Part shown: positions 32,380-43,103 of the stretch, piece after piece | How positions within the stretch are numbered: position 1 is the stretch's first letter | Layout: the number at the start of each line of letters is the position of its first letter | Assembly: GCA_947561585.1 (NCBI GenBank) | Contig: CANNZV010000937.1 | Location: 124,001-188,000 of the forward strand | From: Caprella mutica | Lineage: Eukaryota > Arthropoda > Malacostraca > Amphipoda > Caprellidae | Length of the DNA: 64,000 nucleotides | Reading direction: 5' to 3' | Translations under genes and position numbers: made by a program | The notes under the pieces: model-generated | Database searches by the model: none | The model's input: only the letters and a program-made list of their open reading frames with translations | Told to the model about the DNA's origin: nothing

Positions 32380-33540
32380 TTACGTATATCGATTCGATTT
32401 CTTTTCGATTGCTGGGATATCGAATTGATGGATTGTCCCATCAAATTGACAGACCGTTGTTTGTAAGGATCCTCTGCTAATAGGATCAACCTCAAGAGGT
32501 TGACCAGCTGCCATGTATGCAAAAGCCCTCTCCGAGAAGTGGAGAGATTGCCGTAAATCGATCACCGAATTTGAAACCCTCCTCTGCAAAGGCGGCGGTC
32601 TTGAAATGGGTGTGGATGCGCTTCTTTTCAGATATATTTGCTGGAGGCGGTGAGATGTCTCCCAACACTGATGTGAAGATCTGGACAGCTAGTGGGCTGC
32701 GTATATCACATGTATATGCGTTAGCACGGGTGGTCCGGTTAATTGGCTTGCTCCAGCAAGGAACGAGGTTCCTTGCAGACCTATATTGGATGCGACTGGG
32801 ATAATTCGGGACAACCTGGTGCAATTTGTTGCAATTCAGAAGGCAGTGTTCTGTGAATGCTGGAGAGAATCAATGTGAGTCTATACGTGACAAATAGGAC
32901 TACCATGTAGTAGTCCGATGAATTGTTTGCACAAGGTCGTGATAAATTATCTTGATTGTCCGTATATTTTTTGCAATAAGGGCTTGTATGTTGTTCAGAC
33001 GCGACCTCGCCCTTAAGTTGACATTCTTGGTGTGGTGACCGAATGTGAAGCCTCTGTCGAAGCAATTTTTCGTGTATCTGCGTAAGGGACTGGGCGGCAG
33101 TTCAGGGTGATCTATTGTTATTCATTGCACTAGCTCTCTATTATAAGAGATTATCAATTTGTCATGGATGATTTGAGGAGCAAAACCATCATCCTGTTGT
33201 CCGAAAGCCAAATCGAAAACTGGCGGATGTACTGATCGATGCATGGTTTGCGTTGCTGTGCGGAAGTCTGGCTGCTGCGAAAAGATATGGTGACGTCGTC
33301 AGCTAATGAAAAGATCCAGACACTCGAAGCAGTCTGGATGTCATAAATTAACAGTTTAAAATGTGACGGAATCACAACAGAGCTCTGGAGAACACCGTTG
33401 GTGAAAGTCTGTATTTTGATATTTTGTTGTTGTAGGAGGTCTGGGCGTGACTGCCAGACAGAAAGTTAGCCAGCCACTTCTTTTTGTTGCAGTTCATGGA
33501 GTTATTGTGCATTTTCTAAATAAGAGTGTGTTTCGTTAAA
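32380..33540 (-). pseudogene. Decayed non-LTR reverse transcriptase
   Basis: Minus-strand pieces follow RT order. 'NGVLQSSVVIPSHFKLLIYD' corresponds to the usual GVPQGSVLSPLLFNLYIND block. FSLADDVTISF corresponds to the YADD active site, and 'IRQFSIWLSDNRM' to the following helix. Then comes 'DRGFTFGHHTKNV...RLNNIQALI', like the LTF-H-R-L-L-AL block. The pieces sit in different frames with stops between them, so the gene is dead. It belongs to a jockey/I-like group different from the intact element. Confidence 0.6.
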
Positions 33541-33927
33541 GTGAGAAACATAGTCTTCTGTCTCCCAATCCTCCCAAAATAATTGATCTACTCCTAAACC
33601 AGGTCCTATATCTCTTTCTTCTCCCTCGTAATCTTTCTCTCTCATTTTATCGTATAAGTGCTCCTTGTCCATTCAATATGAGTTCCTCTCATCTAATTAA
33701 TTACTCTATCTATTCCTGGGCCATTCATTCCGCTTCTCTGTTATTCTCATATATTCACCTGTTCCTTATTTACCTTACCCTCATCTTCAACTTTCCACTT
33801 CACTCTAGTCAATACGTAAAGTGGGTTGGACTACTGACTAGATTGATATGGAAGAAATAAAAATGAGAATAAGGTAAAAGGTGAGCAAGGAATAGGCGAA
33901 GATGAAAACAAGAGTGGACTAGATCAT
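33541..33927. other. CT-rich spacer, no gene recognised
   Basis: 33550-33830 is pyrimidine-rich on the + strand and may be another antisense fragment of the purine-rich retroelement. I could not align any motif. Confidence 0.3.
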
Positions 33928-34298
33928 ATAGGTACCTATTAGGTTTAATAAATCCATTTAATATTCGTGTAAAGGTATAAAATTGAATGAACTTATATAA
34001 TAGAAACATTTATATACTTTAGGAAACAATTAATATTTAAAATAAAGGCCGAATATGCATGGTTTGTTTATAAAATTCAAATTTGTAATCAAAACAAAGA
34101 GTGTACAATCTTCTTCTTGAGTATCAGATTAGTGATTCGCTCTATTATTGCTCACAGAATATTAAAAATCTTTAAAAAACAAATATAAAATATATACTGA
34201 ACCGAATTGTATACGGTTTGCAGAATAATGATCCTAGACCTCAGATCTATAATATTATGTTATAAACTCATTTTTTTCCCGGGGCCTGGAGAGGACCT
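33928..34298 (-). mobile_element. MITE-F copy 3, truncated
   Basis: Matches 31890-32265 of copy 2 (TATTAGGTTTAATAAATCC, GTGTACAATCTTCTTCTTGA, GGGGCCTGGAGAGGACCT) and ends at a TTAA (34299-34302). The other half is missing. Confidence 0.7.
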
Positions 34299-34829
34299 TT
34301 AAGTGTTAACAGGAGACCGTAACAATTTATTGGAGATGGATTGCGTGGTTGCTGCCAGCAGGCTCAAATTTATAAAATCGTAAGAACAAATTTGAACGTA
34401 TAAACAGGGTTCCAAGAAATCGTCATAATCTAGCTCAATATATAATACATAAGTGCAGACCATCATAATGTTTCTTCCATGACGGCTAGTGAAGACTAAA
34501 AATATTGGAGTAAAAATCGTTGCGTGTAAACCCAGCCTCAATCATCTGGTAAATGGTGAATTACGGTCTATATGTGTTCGATAAATCGCTACAATTTATC
34601 ATAGCATGCAAAAGGTCCATTAGATTGTAGAGAGCTGGAGAATGAAAGGAGAGAATGGCGGTAGGGGTTGCAACGGCCAAGCTGGAAGAAGATCGAGGGA
34701 GCTTGTGGTAGAAGAGATCCTACCTGAATAGAAGGGAAAAAGAACGAAGAGCGAAGTTTTGATCAGAATGTGATGGGGGAAAAGGATTTTTATTAGATAA
34801 GTAGAGATGATCGATGGAAGAAGCCGAGA

Positions 34830-35040
34830 CCGGTAATTTGATCCCTGGTAATTTGAACCCCGGTAATTTGATACACGGTAAATTCCCCCCCATTAATTTG
34901 ATCCCTGGTATTTTTATCCCCAGGTAATTTGTATCCCTGTAAATTTATCCCCGGTAATATGGTCCCCGGTAACTGGATCCCTTGTAAATTGACCCCTGGT
35001 AATTTGGCCTCAGGTAATTTGATCTCCTGCCGTTATATTT
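34830..35040. repeat. GGTAATTTGATCCCC minisatellite (left flank)
   Basis: Variable units of about 17-20 bp built on CCCGGTAATTTGATCCC repeat roughly ten times. The reverse-complement array stands at about 39330-39470. Confidence 0.8.
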
Positions 35041-35060
35041 AATTCTCAAGCTTATATTAT

Positions 35061-35200
35061 GTACGAACATCGTGTCGTGTGCGTTCCGAGACTTCGTAAG
35101 CTTCCGCGTCGTTTCCGATCCGATGTCGCCCACCTGATCGGATCGGAAACGACGCGGAAGCTTACGAAGTCTCGGAACGGACACGACACGACGTTCGTAC
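35061..35200. repeat. GC-rich hairpin, 64-bp stem
   Basis: 35061-35124 and 35137-35200 are inverted copies with about two mismatches around a 12-nt loop. The stem includes TTCGTAAGCTTCCGCGTCG and TTTCCGATCCGAT. Related sequence (CCGCGTCGTTTCCGTTCCG) recurs at 39185-39335. Confidence 0.85.
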
Positions 35201-35305
35201 GCACACCAGTTCAGATGACTTCGGAAGGGAAACGATGGTGACATTACAATACTTATAAGTTATAAGAATATAACAATTAAAAGTTAAAATTTATCGATTT
35301 ATCGA

Positions 35306-36593
35306 CCCCAATTGGCGTACTGTCCAATTTCCATTACTTCTGTACTCTCCAAGACGTATATGAGAAGCTTATAGCATTGAAACTTGGTAGGTTTCTGGAG
35401 AGAAAACATATTTTGCCCCCCACTCAGTTTGGCTTTAGGAAGGGTCTGGGCACATGTGATGCTCTTCTACATATTTCACATGTTATTCAATCTGCATTGG
35501 ATGCTGGGACTGAGGCAAGAGTTGTACAAATTGACTTTAGTGCGGCATTTGACAGAGTTAATCATGCTGCTATTTTGTATAAACTCCAGTCGATGGGAGT
35601 TGGCGGTTCGGTTTTGGCAGTTATTCGGAAATTCCTGTCTGATAGACGACAGTGTGTCTCAGTTGATGGTTGTTGTGGTGAATTTGCTGATGTTGTTTCC
35701 GGTGTGCCTCAGGGTAGTGTTCTGTGCCCTTTGCTCTTCATACTCTATACGGCAGATTTGTTGGCATTAACAAATAATTTGTTGGTTAGCTATGCAGATG
35801 ACTCAACATTGATATCGGTTTGTAAAAAGCCTTCTGACAGGGTTATGGTATCTGAGTCACTGTGTTGTGATTTAGATCATATAAACAGGTGGTGAATGAA
35901 TAATGGTATGGTGTTGAATCCTAATAAAACGAAATCTATTGTTTTTTCTAGAAGTCGCACTATCCAACCTGTATTCCCTGTGTTGCACATAGGTAATGGT
36001 GTTATTGAGGATGTTAGTGATGTTACTATCTTAGGTGTGTCCTTTGATAACAAGCTAACATTCGAAGGACATTTGCGAAGGGTTGCAGCATCTTCTTCCC
36101 AGAATAGAGGGATTTTGAGACGGGCGTGGAGAATTTTTGGAGAAAAGGATCTTGTTGTCCAATGCTTTAGAAGTTTTGTGTTGCCAGTTTTAGAATATTG
36201 TTCCCCTGTCTGGAGATCTGCAGCAGACTGTCATCTACATCTACTTGACCGTGTTGTAAATCAAGCTTCATTTATGATGGATGGTGGAATCTCATGTGAC
36301 TTGTGGCACCGGCCTGATGTAGCGACTTTGTCAATGCTCTTCAAGATTGTTGATAGACCTGAGTATCCAATCAGCCCTTATCTGCCTGCTCCTATTTCGC
36401 TCAGCGCAATACACGTTACGCAGAAAGTCGTCATTCTCGTACTTTTGAGAGTATTCGATGCAGAACTAAACAGTTTTCTAGATCTTTTGTTCCAGCTTCT
36501 GTGGTCCTTTGGAACTCATTGAACGATAGTATGTTTGCCGGTGGTAATGTTGGAGCTTTTAAATCTGAGGTCAACAAATTCCTTTTAGCTTGA
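35306..36593 (+). pseudogene. Jockey/CR1-like reverse transcriptase, broken
   Basis: RT blocks appear in order: 'YCPISITSVLSK', QFGFRKGLGTCDAL, VVQIDFSAAFDRVNHA, SGVPQGSVLCPLLFILY, and the active site SYADDSTL. After that come LNPNKTKSIVFSRSR, DVTILGVSFDNKLTF and LPVLEYCSPVWRSA, the post-RT region of this family. It is broken by a frameshift near 35350, an in-frame TGA at 35893-35895 after INRW, and a frameshift near 36405. Beyond the last one the other frame continues to NKFLLA and a TGA at 36591. The 5' endonuclease half is absent. Confidence 0.85.
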
Positions 36594-36599
36594 CCTTGG

Positions 36600-37650
36600 C
36601 TATCTTTTTTTTTTTCTTGATGATGATGATGTCGACCCTTCCCCACTCCCGACACAGGGAGTGGGGTCCGTTCCCACCGCTCCCACGGCCCGCCAACCCA
36701 CGCCGAGCCACCCCGCCAGTAGGGAGGGGTACCGCCCACCCCAGTGATGCTGCGGGCAACCAAGCCCAGGGCCAGGGTGGAGGTGTGAGGTTTTGTATGT
36801 GGTGTGGTGTTTGGGGTATTTCTCCTCCCACTTACAATCCCAGGAGGACCCCCCACTCGGCGATCAGGGGCGCCACCCCCACAGGGTCAGTCCAGAGCTC
36901 CAAAGGAGTGAGAGAGGTTGGGAGATTGGGGCAGTTAAAGAGGTGTATGGTGTTGTGTGTGTGTGTTTTGCAGAGTGGACAGTTTGGTGATGTGTGTGTG
37001 TCAGGTGATATTTTGTGTAGGTAGCTGTGTAGTAGTGGGGATTTATTTGTTCTAAGTTGTGCAAGTTGTCTGCGTGTGTGTCGGGGTAGTGTGGTTTCAT
37101 TTGTGTTTATTTCAGGTGCTTGGTCTTGTAGTATTTTGTTTTGGGTTTTTGATGTGAGATATGTGCTTACTATTTGTGTATGGATGGTTTTCATGTTTTG
37201 TTTGATGGTATCTGAGGTTGTTGTTTCTGGGGTGGTGTCTATGTTTATTGTGTAGTTGTTATTGTTGTCATGTATGGTTTGTTTCTTGTGTCTTTGGGTT
37301 GTGGGTAGTTGGGTTAGGTGGTGGAGGGGGTGTTCTGGATCTAGTGTCTTTTGTCTATATTGAGATGCATGTAGTTTGAGGTGTTCGGTGAGTGGTAGTG
37401 TTTGTGTTTCGTCGTGTAGATGTTGTATGTTGGTGTCTTGTGTACAGCCAGTAGCGGTCCTGAGTGCAGTGTTTTGTATTGTCTGTAGTTTGTTAATGTT
37501 TGTGTTTGATGTTATGGGGGACCAAACTGTGTTGCTTTTTCTTCTTCTTCTTCTTCTCTTCCTTTTAGCCAGCTGGCGAATCACTGCGGGGGTCTGTGTG
37601 ACTTGTGGGGCTTGCTCTTTCCCTGTAGAGTTCGCTCTATCTTTTTTTTA
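36600..37650 (-). pseudogene. 3' end of a jockey-like retrotransposon ORF2
   Basis: A minus-strand frame of about 250 codons (37584-36832) encodes 'TIQNTALRTATGCTQDTN' and 'HLHDETQTLPLTEHLKLHAS'. It ends with the knuckle CPLCKTHTHNTIHLFNC, all typical of the C-terminal part of this element group. The RT domain is missing, so it is a 5'-truncated copy. The 3' side on the minus strand ends in (ATC)n and an A-run (TTTTTCTTGATGATGATGAT on the + strand near 36605-36630), which fits a retroposed tail. The first residues (R-rich) come from a TTC/TTCTTC microsatellite at 37540-37560. Confidence 0.75.
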
Positions 37651-37956
37651 ATAATAATAAATAATAATCATCACAACTATTTTATACGATACGTATTTGA
37701 TAAAAAAAATACGGTAGCATCGTTATTGTTTTTAATTTTCAGTTCTAATCCCTCTAATTTATTATCATACTATAGTGTACTTCCCCATTAAAATTAATGT
37801 TTTTTCCCCCCAAAAAATACATAAATATATGTTGAAAACAATATATATATAAAAAAATATGTTGAAAATATATAAGCGAGAAAAAATATTTTAAAAAATT
37901 AGTTAGAAACATATAAAAAATGTATATAAAAAAATTATATATAAACAAATGTATGC
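37651..37956. other. AT-rich spacer before the satellite
   Basis: Low-complexity ATATAT and AAAAAAT runs only. Confidence 0.4.
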
Positions 37957-38938
37957 AAATAGAATGTATGCAAATAAAATGTATGCAAATAAAATTTATG
38001 TAAATGAAATTTATGTAAATGAAATTTATGTAAATGAAAGTTATGTAAATGAAATTTATGTAAATGAAATTTATGTAAATGAAATTTATGTAAATGAAAT
38101 TTATGTAAATGAAATTTATGTAAATGAAATTTATGTGAATGAAATTTATGTGAATGAAATTTATGTAAATGAAATTTATGTAAATGAAATTTATGTAAAT
38201 GAAATTTATGTAAATGAAATTTATGTAAATGAAATTTATGTAAATGAAATTTATGTAAATGAAATTTATGTAAATGAAATTTATGTAAATGAAATTTATG
38301 TAAATGAAATTTATGTAAATGAAATTTATGTAAATGAAATTTATGTAAATGAAATTTATGTAAATGAAATTTATGTAAATGAAATTTATGTAAATGAAAT
38401 TTATGTAAATGAAATTTATGTAAATGAAATTTATGTAAATGAAATTTATGTAAATGAAATTTATGTAAATGAAATTTATGTAAATGAAATTTATGTAAAT
38501 GAAATTTATGTAAATGAAATTTATGTAAATGAAATTTATGTAAATGAAATTTATGTAAATGAAATTTATGTAAATGAAATTTATGTAAATGAAATTTATG
38601 TAAATGAAATTTATGTAAATGAAATTTATGTAAATGAAATTTATGTAAATGAAATTTATGTAAATGAAATTTATGTAAATGAAATTTATGTAAATGAAAT
38701 TTATGTAAATGAAATTTATGTAAATGAAATTTATGTAAATGAAATTTATGTAAATGAAATTTATGTAAATGAAATTTATGTAAATGAAATTTATGTAAAT
38801 GAAATTTATGTAAATGAAATTTATGTAAATGAAATTTATGCAAATGAAATTTATGCAAATGAAATTTATGCAAATGAAATTTATGCAAATGAAATTTATG
38901 CAAATGAAATTTATGCAAATGAAATTTAAGTAAATAAA
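37957..38938. repeat. 15-bp satellite (about 65 units)
   Basis: The unit GAAATTTATGTAAAT repeats every 15 bp with near-perfect identity across the centre. Variants sit at the edges: ATGCAAATA units at the left, GTTATG and GTGAAT units inside, and ATGCAAATG units at the right. Because 15 is divisible by 3 and the unit has no stop in one frame per strand, both strands show frames of over 320 codons (IYVNE and HLHKF repeats). These are not evidence of genes. Confidence 0.95.
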
Positions 38939-39184
38939 ATTTATATAAATAAAATGTTATTCTTCTTATTTCAATATTTTTTCGTGATCTGATTTATAAT
39001 CATTAAAGATAATTGAATGAAACGAATTGATTATGTATTAATATCAACGTATTCATCACGCAGTAGGATATTCACAGCTATTCATATCTTCCATCTCCAT
39101 CCCAGTCTCTCCAAACACTGTTCTGCCCATGCGCAATCTATCGGACGCATCAGAACTATCAGAAAAATATTCTTTCAAACATAT

Positions 39185-39475
39185 CCGCGTCGTTTCCGTT
39201 CCGATCTGATCCGACGCGTCGTTTCGTTTCCGATCCGAGCGGTGGGAATTAGCACTTTCAAATGTATGGGTTAGTAGATTTTTGTCTGATGCCTCGTGTC
39301 CGTTCCGATGCGTCGTTTCCGATCAGGTGGGCGACAAGATTAACCGGGGACCAAATTACCGGGGATCAATTTACCAGGGATCAAATTACCGGGGATCAAC
39401 TTACCAGGGATCAAATTACTGGGGATCAACTTAATAGGGATCAAATTACCTGGGGGTCAAAATACCTAGCACCGA
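39185..39475. repeat. Inverted partner of the left flank (GC box plus ATTACCGGGGATCAA minisatellite)
   Basis: 39185-39340 contains CCGCGTCGTTTCCGTTCC and CGTCGTTTCCGATCAGGTGG, like the hairpin at 35061-35200. 39340-39475 has about eight units of ATTACCGGGGATCAA, the reverse complement of the left array. Together the two flanks bound 34830-39475. Confidence 0.8.
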
Positions 39476-40257
39476 AGAAGTAAATAAAGAAGTTGAAATT
39501 GAAGAAAAAGTCGATAAAAAAGGCATTTAAAGAGAATACATACCGACTCGCAGAAACAAATTTGTTGAAGTATACCTGCTTTTTCGAGTTTTATACTTTC
39601 AATTACTTATTGTTTAAAATTAAACATCTTCAAATATATATGAAATTAGGAGGAAACTTATGCCGAGAAAATTTGACTATTTGGACAAAAAACGGAAAAC
39701 TTAAACTGATTTGGAGTGGGAACGTGGCTATTTCGTTTTGGCACCAGCACTCTAACAGTTGCATTTCCAGCATGATGAGTGTAGGTCATGTGTGTTCATA
39801 ACAGGGATGGTGTTGACATTGTGTTTTTCTTATATAAATGTGTACTGTTTTCAAATTAGAATATTTAACTCGATGTTAATTTTCAAGATTTGTGTGATAT
39901 CATCCTGATCAGATCTAATTTCTACAAAAGACACTAGGTACCTAGGTGTGATAAATAAATCGCTAAGGGACCGTGGACCCTGAGGTACCGACACGGGTGA
40001 CACCGTGACGAGCCGCTGCCCGCTGGGCATTGTCGCATTGGGGTAACACTTAAATACCCCTTGGGCCCGTGCCCTCTACAGAATATGGAACATTTTTCCG
40101 AGAGTCTTTGAGACAAATCTGAGTCCAAATTTAGATTTGTGACATCTCTGAGGGAAATCTTGAATTAATTCATATGTTACCATTAATTTACTATTTAGCT
40201 GATGGAGATTCTGAAATTTTGGTAATTTCAGACAAAAATTCAGTTCAAATAAAAAAA
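39476..40257. other. Spacer with a GC-rich island, no gene
   Basis: 39930-40080 is GC-richer (GGGTGACACCGTGACGAGCC, CCCTTGGGCCCGTGCCC) and looks like the 3' end of some element, but I cannot assign it. Confidence 0.35.
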
Positions 40258-41110
40258 TTAGGGTCACACAGGTAAATTGTTAATAACTTACCAGATTGTA
40301 TTTGGTGGTAAATTCCAATTTCCAAGGATATATCAGGAGATATTCAATTTCTCTAATAAAAAAATTCTTGCAATGTCAGAGGATATTTAGCTATTAATTA
40401 GCTAAATAGTACATGGGTCTAATAGAAAAAATGTCACGAACAAAAACGATAGTTAATTCAATTTTATATATACATACAAAGTTTCAGAACCATAACTTCA
40501 ATAATAAATTTTTTTCAAAATTTTGGGGGAACAATCCCTTAAGGATTGTTCGCACAGAAAATGTTAAATATGTCCCATATTCTGCAGATTGGGCTCAGGA
40601 GTTCAGTGCACCATATACCCAGTCTGCAGAATATGGAATATTTTTCCAAGACTCTCTGCGGGAGTTTTTGATTGAATTTTTAAAATTTGAGATCTCTGCG
40701 GGAGATCTTGAATTAATTCCTATGTTACCTTTAATTTAGCTGCGGGAGATTCTGAATCTGCTACTGAGAGTCGAGAGAGTAACTGTCTCTCAAACTCATT
40801 CTGCAGACTGGCCATATACAAACTGGATGTCGGGAGATATTCAATTTCATTATTTCTCTAATAAAAAAATTCCTGCGATGTAGGTGGATATTTAGCTATT
40901 AATTCCTATATTACAATTAATTTTTGGAGGAGAAACTGAAAAAATGTTGGAGGACTAGATAAATTGATGAAAAATGTTGGCAGCTATTTCTCAGATTTTT
41001 AAAGAAGTCAGAGGAGTTCATTGCACCAAATACAAACTGGCCAGAATATTATTTTCAAAGGGAAAAAATTTCACCGACAAGTCGGTGGAATTTACCACGA
41101 AATACAGTCT
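40258..41110. repeat. MITE mosaic (I, J, C and A fragments)
   Basis: 40258-40285 is a MITE-I end (AGGGTCACACAGGTAAATTG). 40414-40535 matches the right end of MITE-J (TTCAGAACCATAACTTCAAT). 40620-40810 is a MITE-C with ends CAGTCTGCAGAATATGG and ATTCTGCAGACTG. 41034-41110 is a MITE-A end (CCGACAAGTCGGTGGAATTT ... AATACAGTCTG). Confidence 0.6.
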
Positions 41111-41875
41111 GACACGGTCAGTATACTGAATACAGAACATTGAATAAGAAGAAGCTCAGATCCAATGTGTACACAGTCTTGAAAATTTAAAAAATTCAAC
41201 CAATCACGTCCACTGATCTCTGACGTCACTATAAACAAACGCTCTCTAGATAACAGTTTGATTGTGCTTGTGCATGCTACTGAGGAGTTTGAACTCTAGT
41301 TAACTACAATTGCTTATGTAGAATGTTTGCTTACTGCCAATAGAGTAGAACAAGTATTGCGTACATAATAATTTACAATTTATTATAATTTAAATCAAAG
41401 AACAATTGATTGATTATTTTCTTATACCAAATTATATATGTTGCCTCGTTTTTGTTAATCAGAAAAAAATAAAGATACTTCATATATTTTACTTATGGTA
41501 AACTTCTAGTTAGGAAGAAATAAATTTTTCACGAATTATAATTAATTTGTACCTCCTTCATTCACTAAAATCACATGAATTATTGATTTATATTTTATGA
41601 TTTTTTTTTATTCATAAACCTCTTCGCTGTTAAGAGTTCTGTGTGTACTTAAATATATGGTACATATATTCCTTTCCAATTTTATATATAGTATGGAGGT
41701 ATAAATGAAAAGATCATGTACAAGTATCATTTATCTTGTGTCTAATTCAGTTCTGCATAATAATACAAGTGACAATTAAATACTGTAAAAAAAATGAACC
41801 TCTGTAACTTGACTAACTTCAACAATTTTATTGTCACAATAAAATCAAATATATTATTATAAAGTTGAGGAATTG
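41111..41875. other. AT-rich spacer, no gene seen
   Basis: No motif-bearing frame and no terminal repeats recognised. Confidence 0.4.
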
Positions 41876-41879
41876 AAGT

Positions 41880-42360
41880 TTTTTATTCAATCTTCAGCTT
41901 TTAAAATAGAGATCTTAAGATGGGGCTCCCTCTGCCTTCAAACATTCTTAAAATTTCTTCAGCTCTGCGCTGCCTGCATTACAGCGCGGAGAGTGGCCAC
42001 ATTAATCTCTTGAATTTCTACCATATTTTGTTCTTCAGATTTTGCAGTGCAGGGTCAAGCAGGTAAATTGTGGCACACTAAAAAACTGTGGCCTCTAACA
42101 ACAGAAACATCATAGCTTCGAAACACACTTTAAAAACTTAAATTAATAAATTATAGCATGCACAGCGCTTCTTTTGATACCTATGCCATTTTAATGTAAT
42201 TTCGGTTTAGAATGTTTTAGAAACTCTCTCGAGAGGTCCGCAATTAAAAATTAAAGGGCCACAATTTACCTGCGTGACCCTAGTGGGACAGTTGTGAAAA
42301 TTCCCAAGAGGAAAAAAACTGGTGGTGTAAGATCTGGAGAACGTGCGGGCCAGTCTACAT
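41880..42360 (-). pseudogene. Remnant of a Tc1/mariner-like (DD-E/D) transposase, minus copy
   Basis: The minus strand at about 42345-42290 reads 'DVDWPARSPDLTPPVFFLLG', the WPxRSPDLTPxDFFLWG block of Tc1/mariner-related transposases. The catalytic aspartate position is replaced by V in 'PPVFF'. After the inserted MITE-I, 42050-41890 reads 'VATLRAVMQAA' and then a C-terminal EGARLE-like segment with stops. It is inactive. Confidence 0.6.
42051..42281. mobile_element. MITE-I (AGGGTCA...TGACCCT) inside the transposase remnant
   Basis: Ends AGGGTCAAGCAGGTAAATTG and AATTTACCTGCGTGACCCT are inverted over about 20 bp. The interior has CTCTAACAACAGAAACATC and AATTATAGCATGCACAGCGC. A second, diverged copy is at about 55700-55915. 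It separates two pieces of the transposase remnant, so it inserted later. Confidence 0.75.
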
Positions 42361-42620
42361 CGCAAATTCTTCAAATCGAGGCAATGCAGTGACAGTCAAT
42401 TTGGAGCGCTGCAGCAAAATGTTAGAAAAATTTTTCCTCCTAGTAATTAGGAGAAATAATCTTCAGAATCACTGGATGCACCATGCACACTATTAGGCAA
42501 TCTTTGGCTGTTTTTATGCTAGAGTTTCCTATCCGATTGATTTCAAGATTTGGCAACGTGGTCTGCTCCACACGATCTAAAGATCATACACCTCCACACT
42601 TTTTCCTCTGGAGGTAGTTA

Positions 42621-42830
42621 ATGAACAGAGAAGGTAAATCGCAAGAACTAATATCTGTTGAAATTAAAGAGATTACAGTGATCACTCTCCGTGCTGTAAT
42701 GCAGGCAGTGCGAGGTAAAAGAATGCAAGAATGTTTGAAGGCAGAGGGAGCCCGTCTTGAGATCTCTATTTTCAAAACTGAAAAGTACATAGAAAACTTC
42801 ACATTCTCAGTTATATAATGATGTATTTGT
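42621..42830 (+). pseudogene. Second transposase C-terminal remnant, opposite strand
   Basis: The + strand reads 'EIKEITVITLRAVMQAVRGK', then RMQECLKAEGARLE, the usual C-terminal pattern of the same transposase group as the remnant at 41880-42360. The two copies face each other, so this may be a tail-to-tail inverted pair. Confidence 0.5.
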
Positions 42831-43103
42831 TTTTATTGTGAGAATAAAATTGTTGAAGTTCTAGAGGTTTACTTTTTACCCCATTTAATTGTCACCCTGT
42901 ACAACAATCTATAACTAGTTACTAATAAAGCTGAAAAAAGGTTCAATAAAAATTTCAAATGATTCCATTGTACCTAACATAACTGAAGGTTACACAAGAT
43001 CAGAGTGCACCTTATTTAAGAATATAATGACAAACATACTCTGAACTTGAGTAAACTTAACTAGCTATTTACAAATATATAATTATTTCTTAATAATGAG
43101 TGA
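42831..43103. other. Spacer, no gene
   Basis: AT-rich. No feature recognised. Confidence 0.4.

Noticed and set aside
36590..37024. Plus-strand frame of 144 codons
   Set aside because: It is opposite the minus-strand retroelement tail and has no domain.
37935..38929. Frames of over 320 codons on both strands (HLHKF and IYVNE repeats)
   Set aside because: Both come from the 15-bp satellite, whose length is a multiple of three. Not evidence for a protein.
39930..40080. Possible tRNA-derived SINE or tRNA gene in the GC-rich island
   Set aside because: No box B (GGTTCGAATCC-like) and no cloverleaf that I could build.
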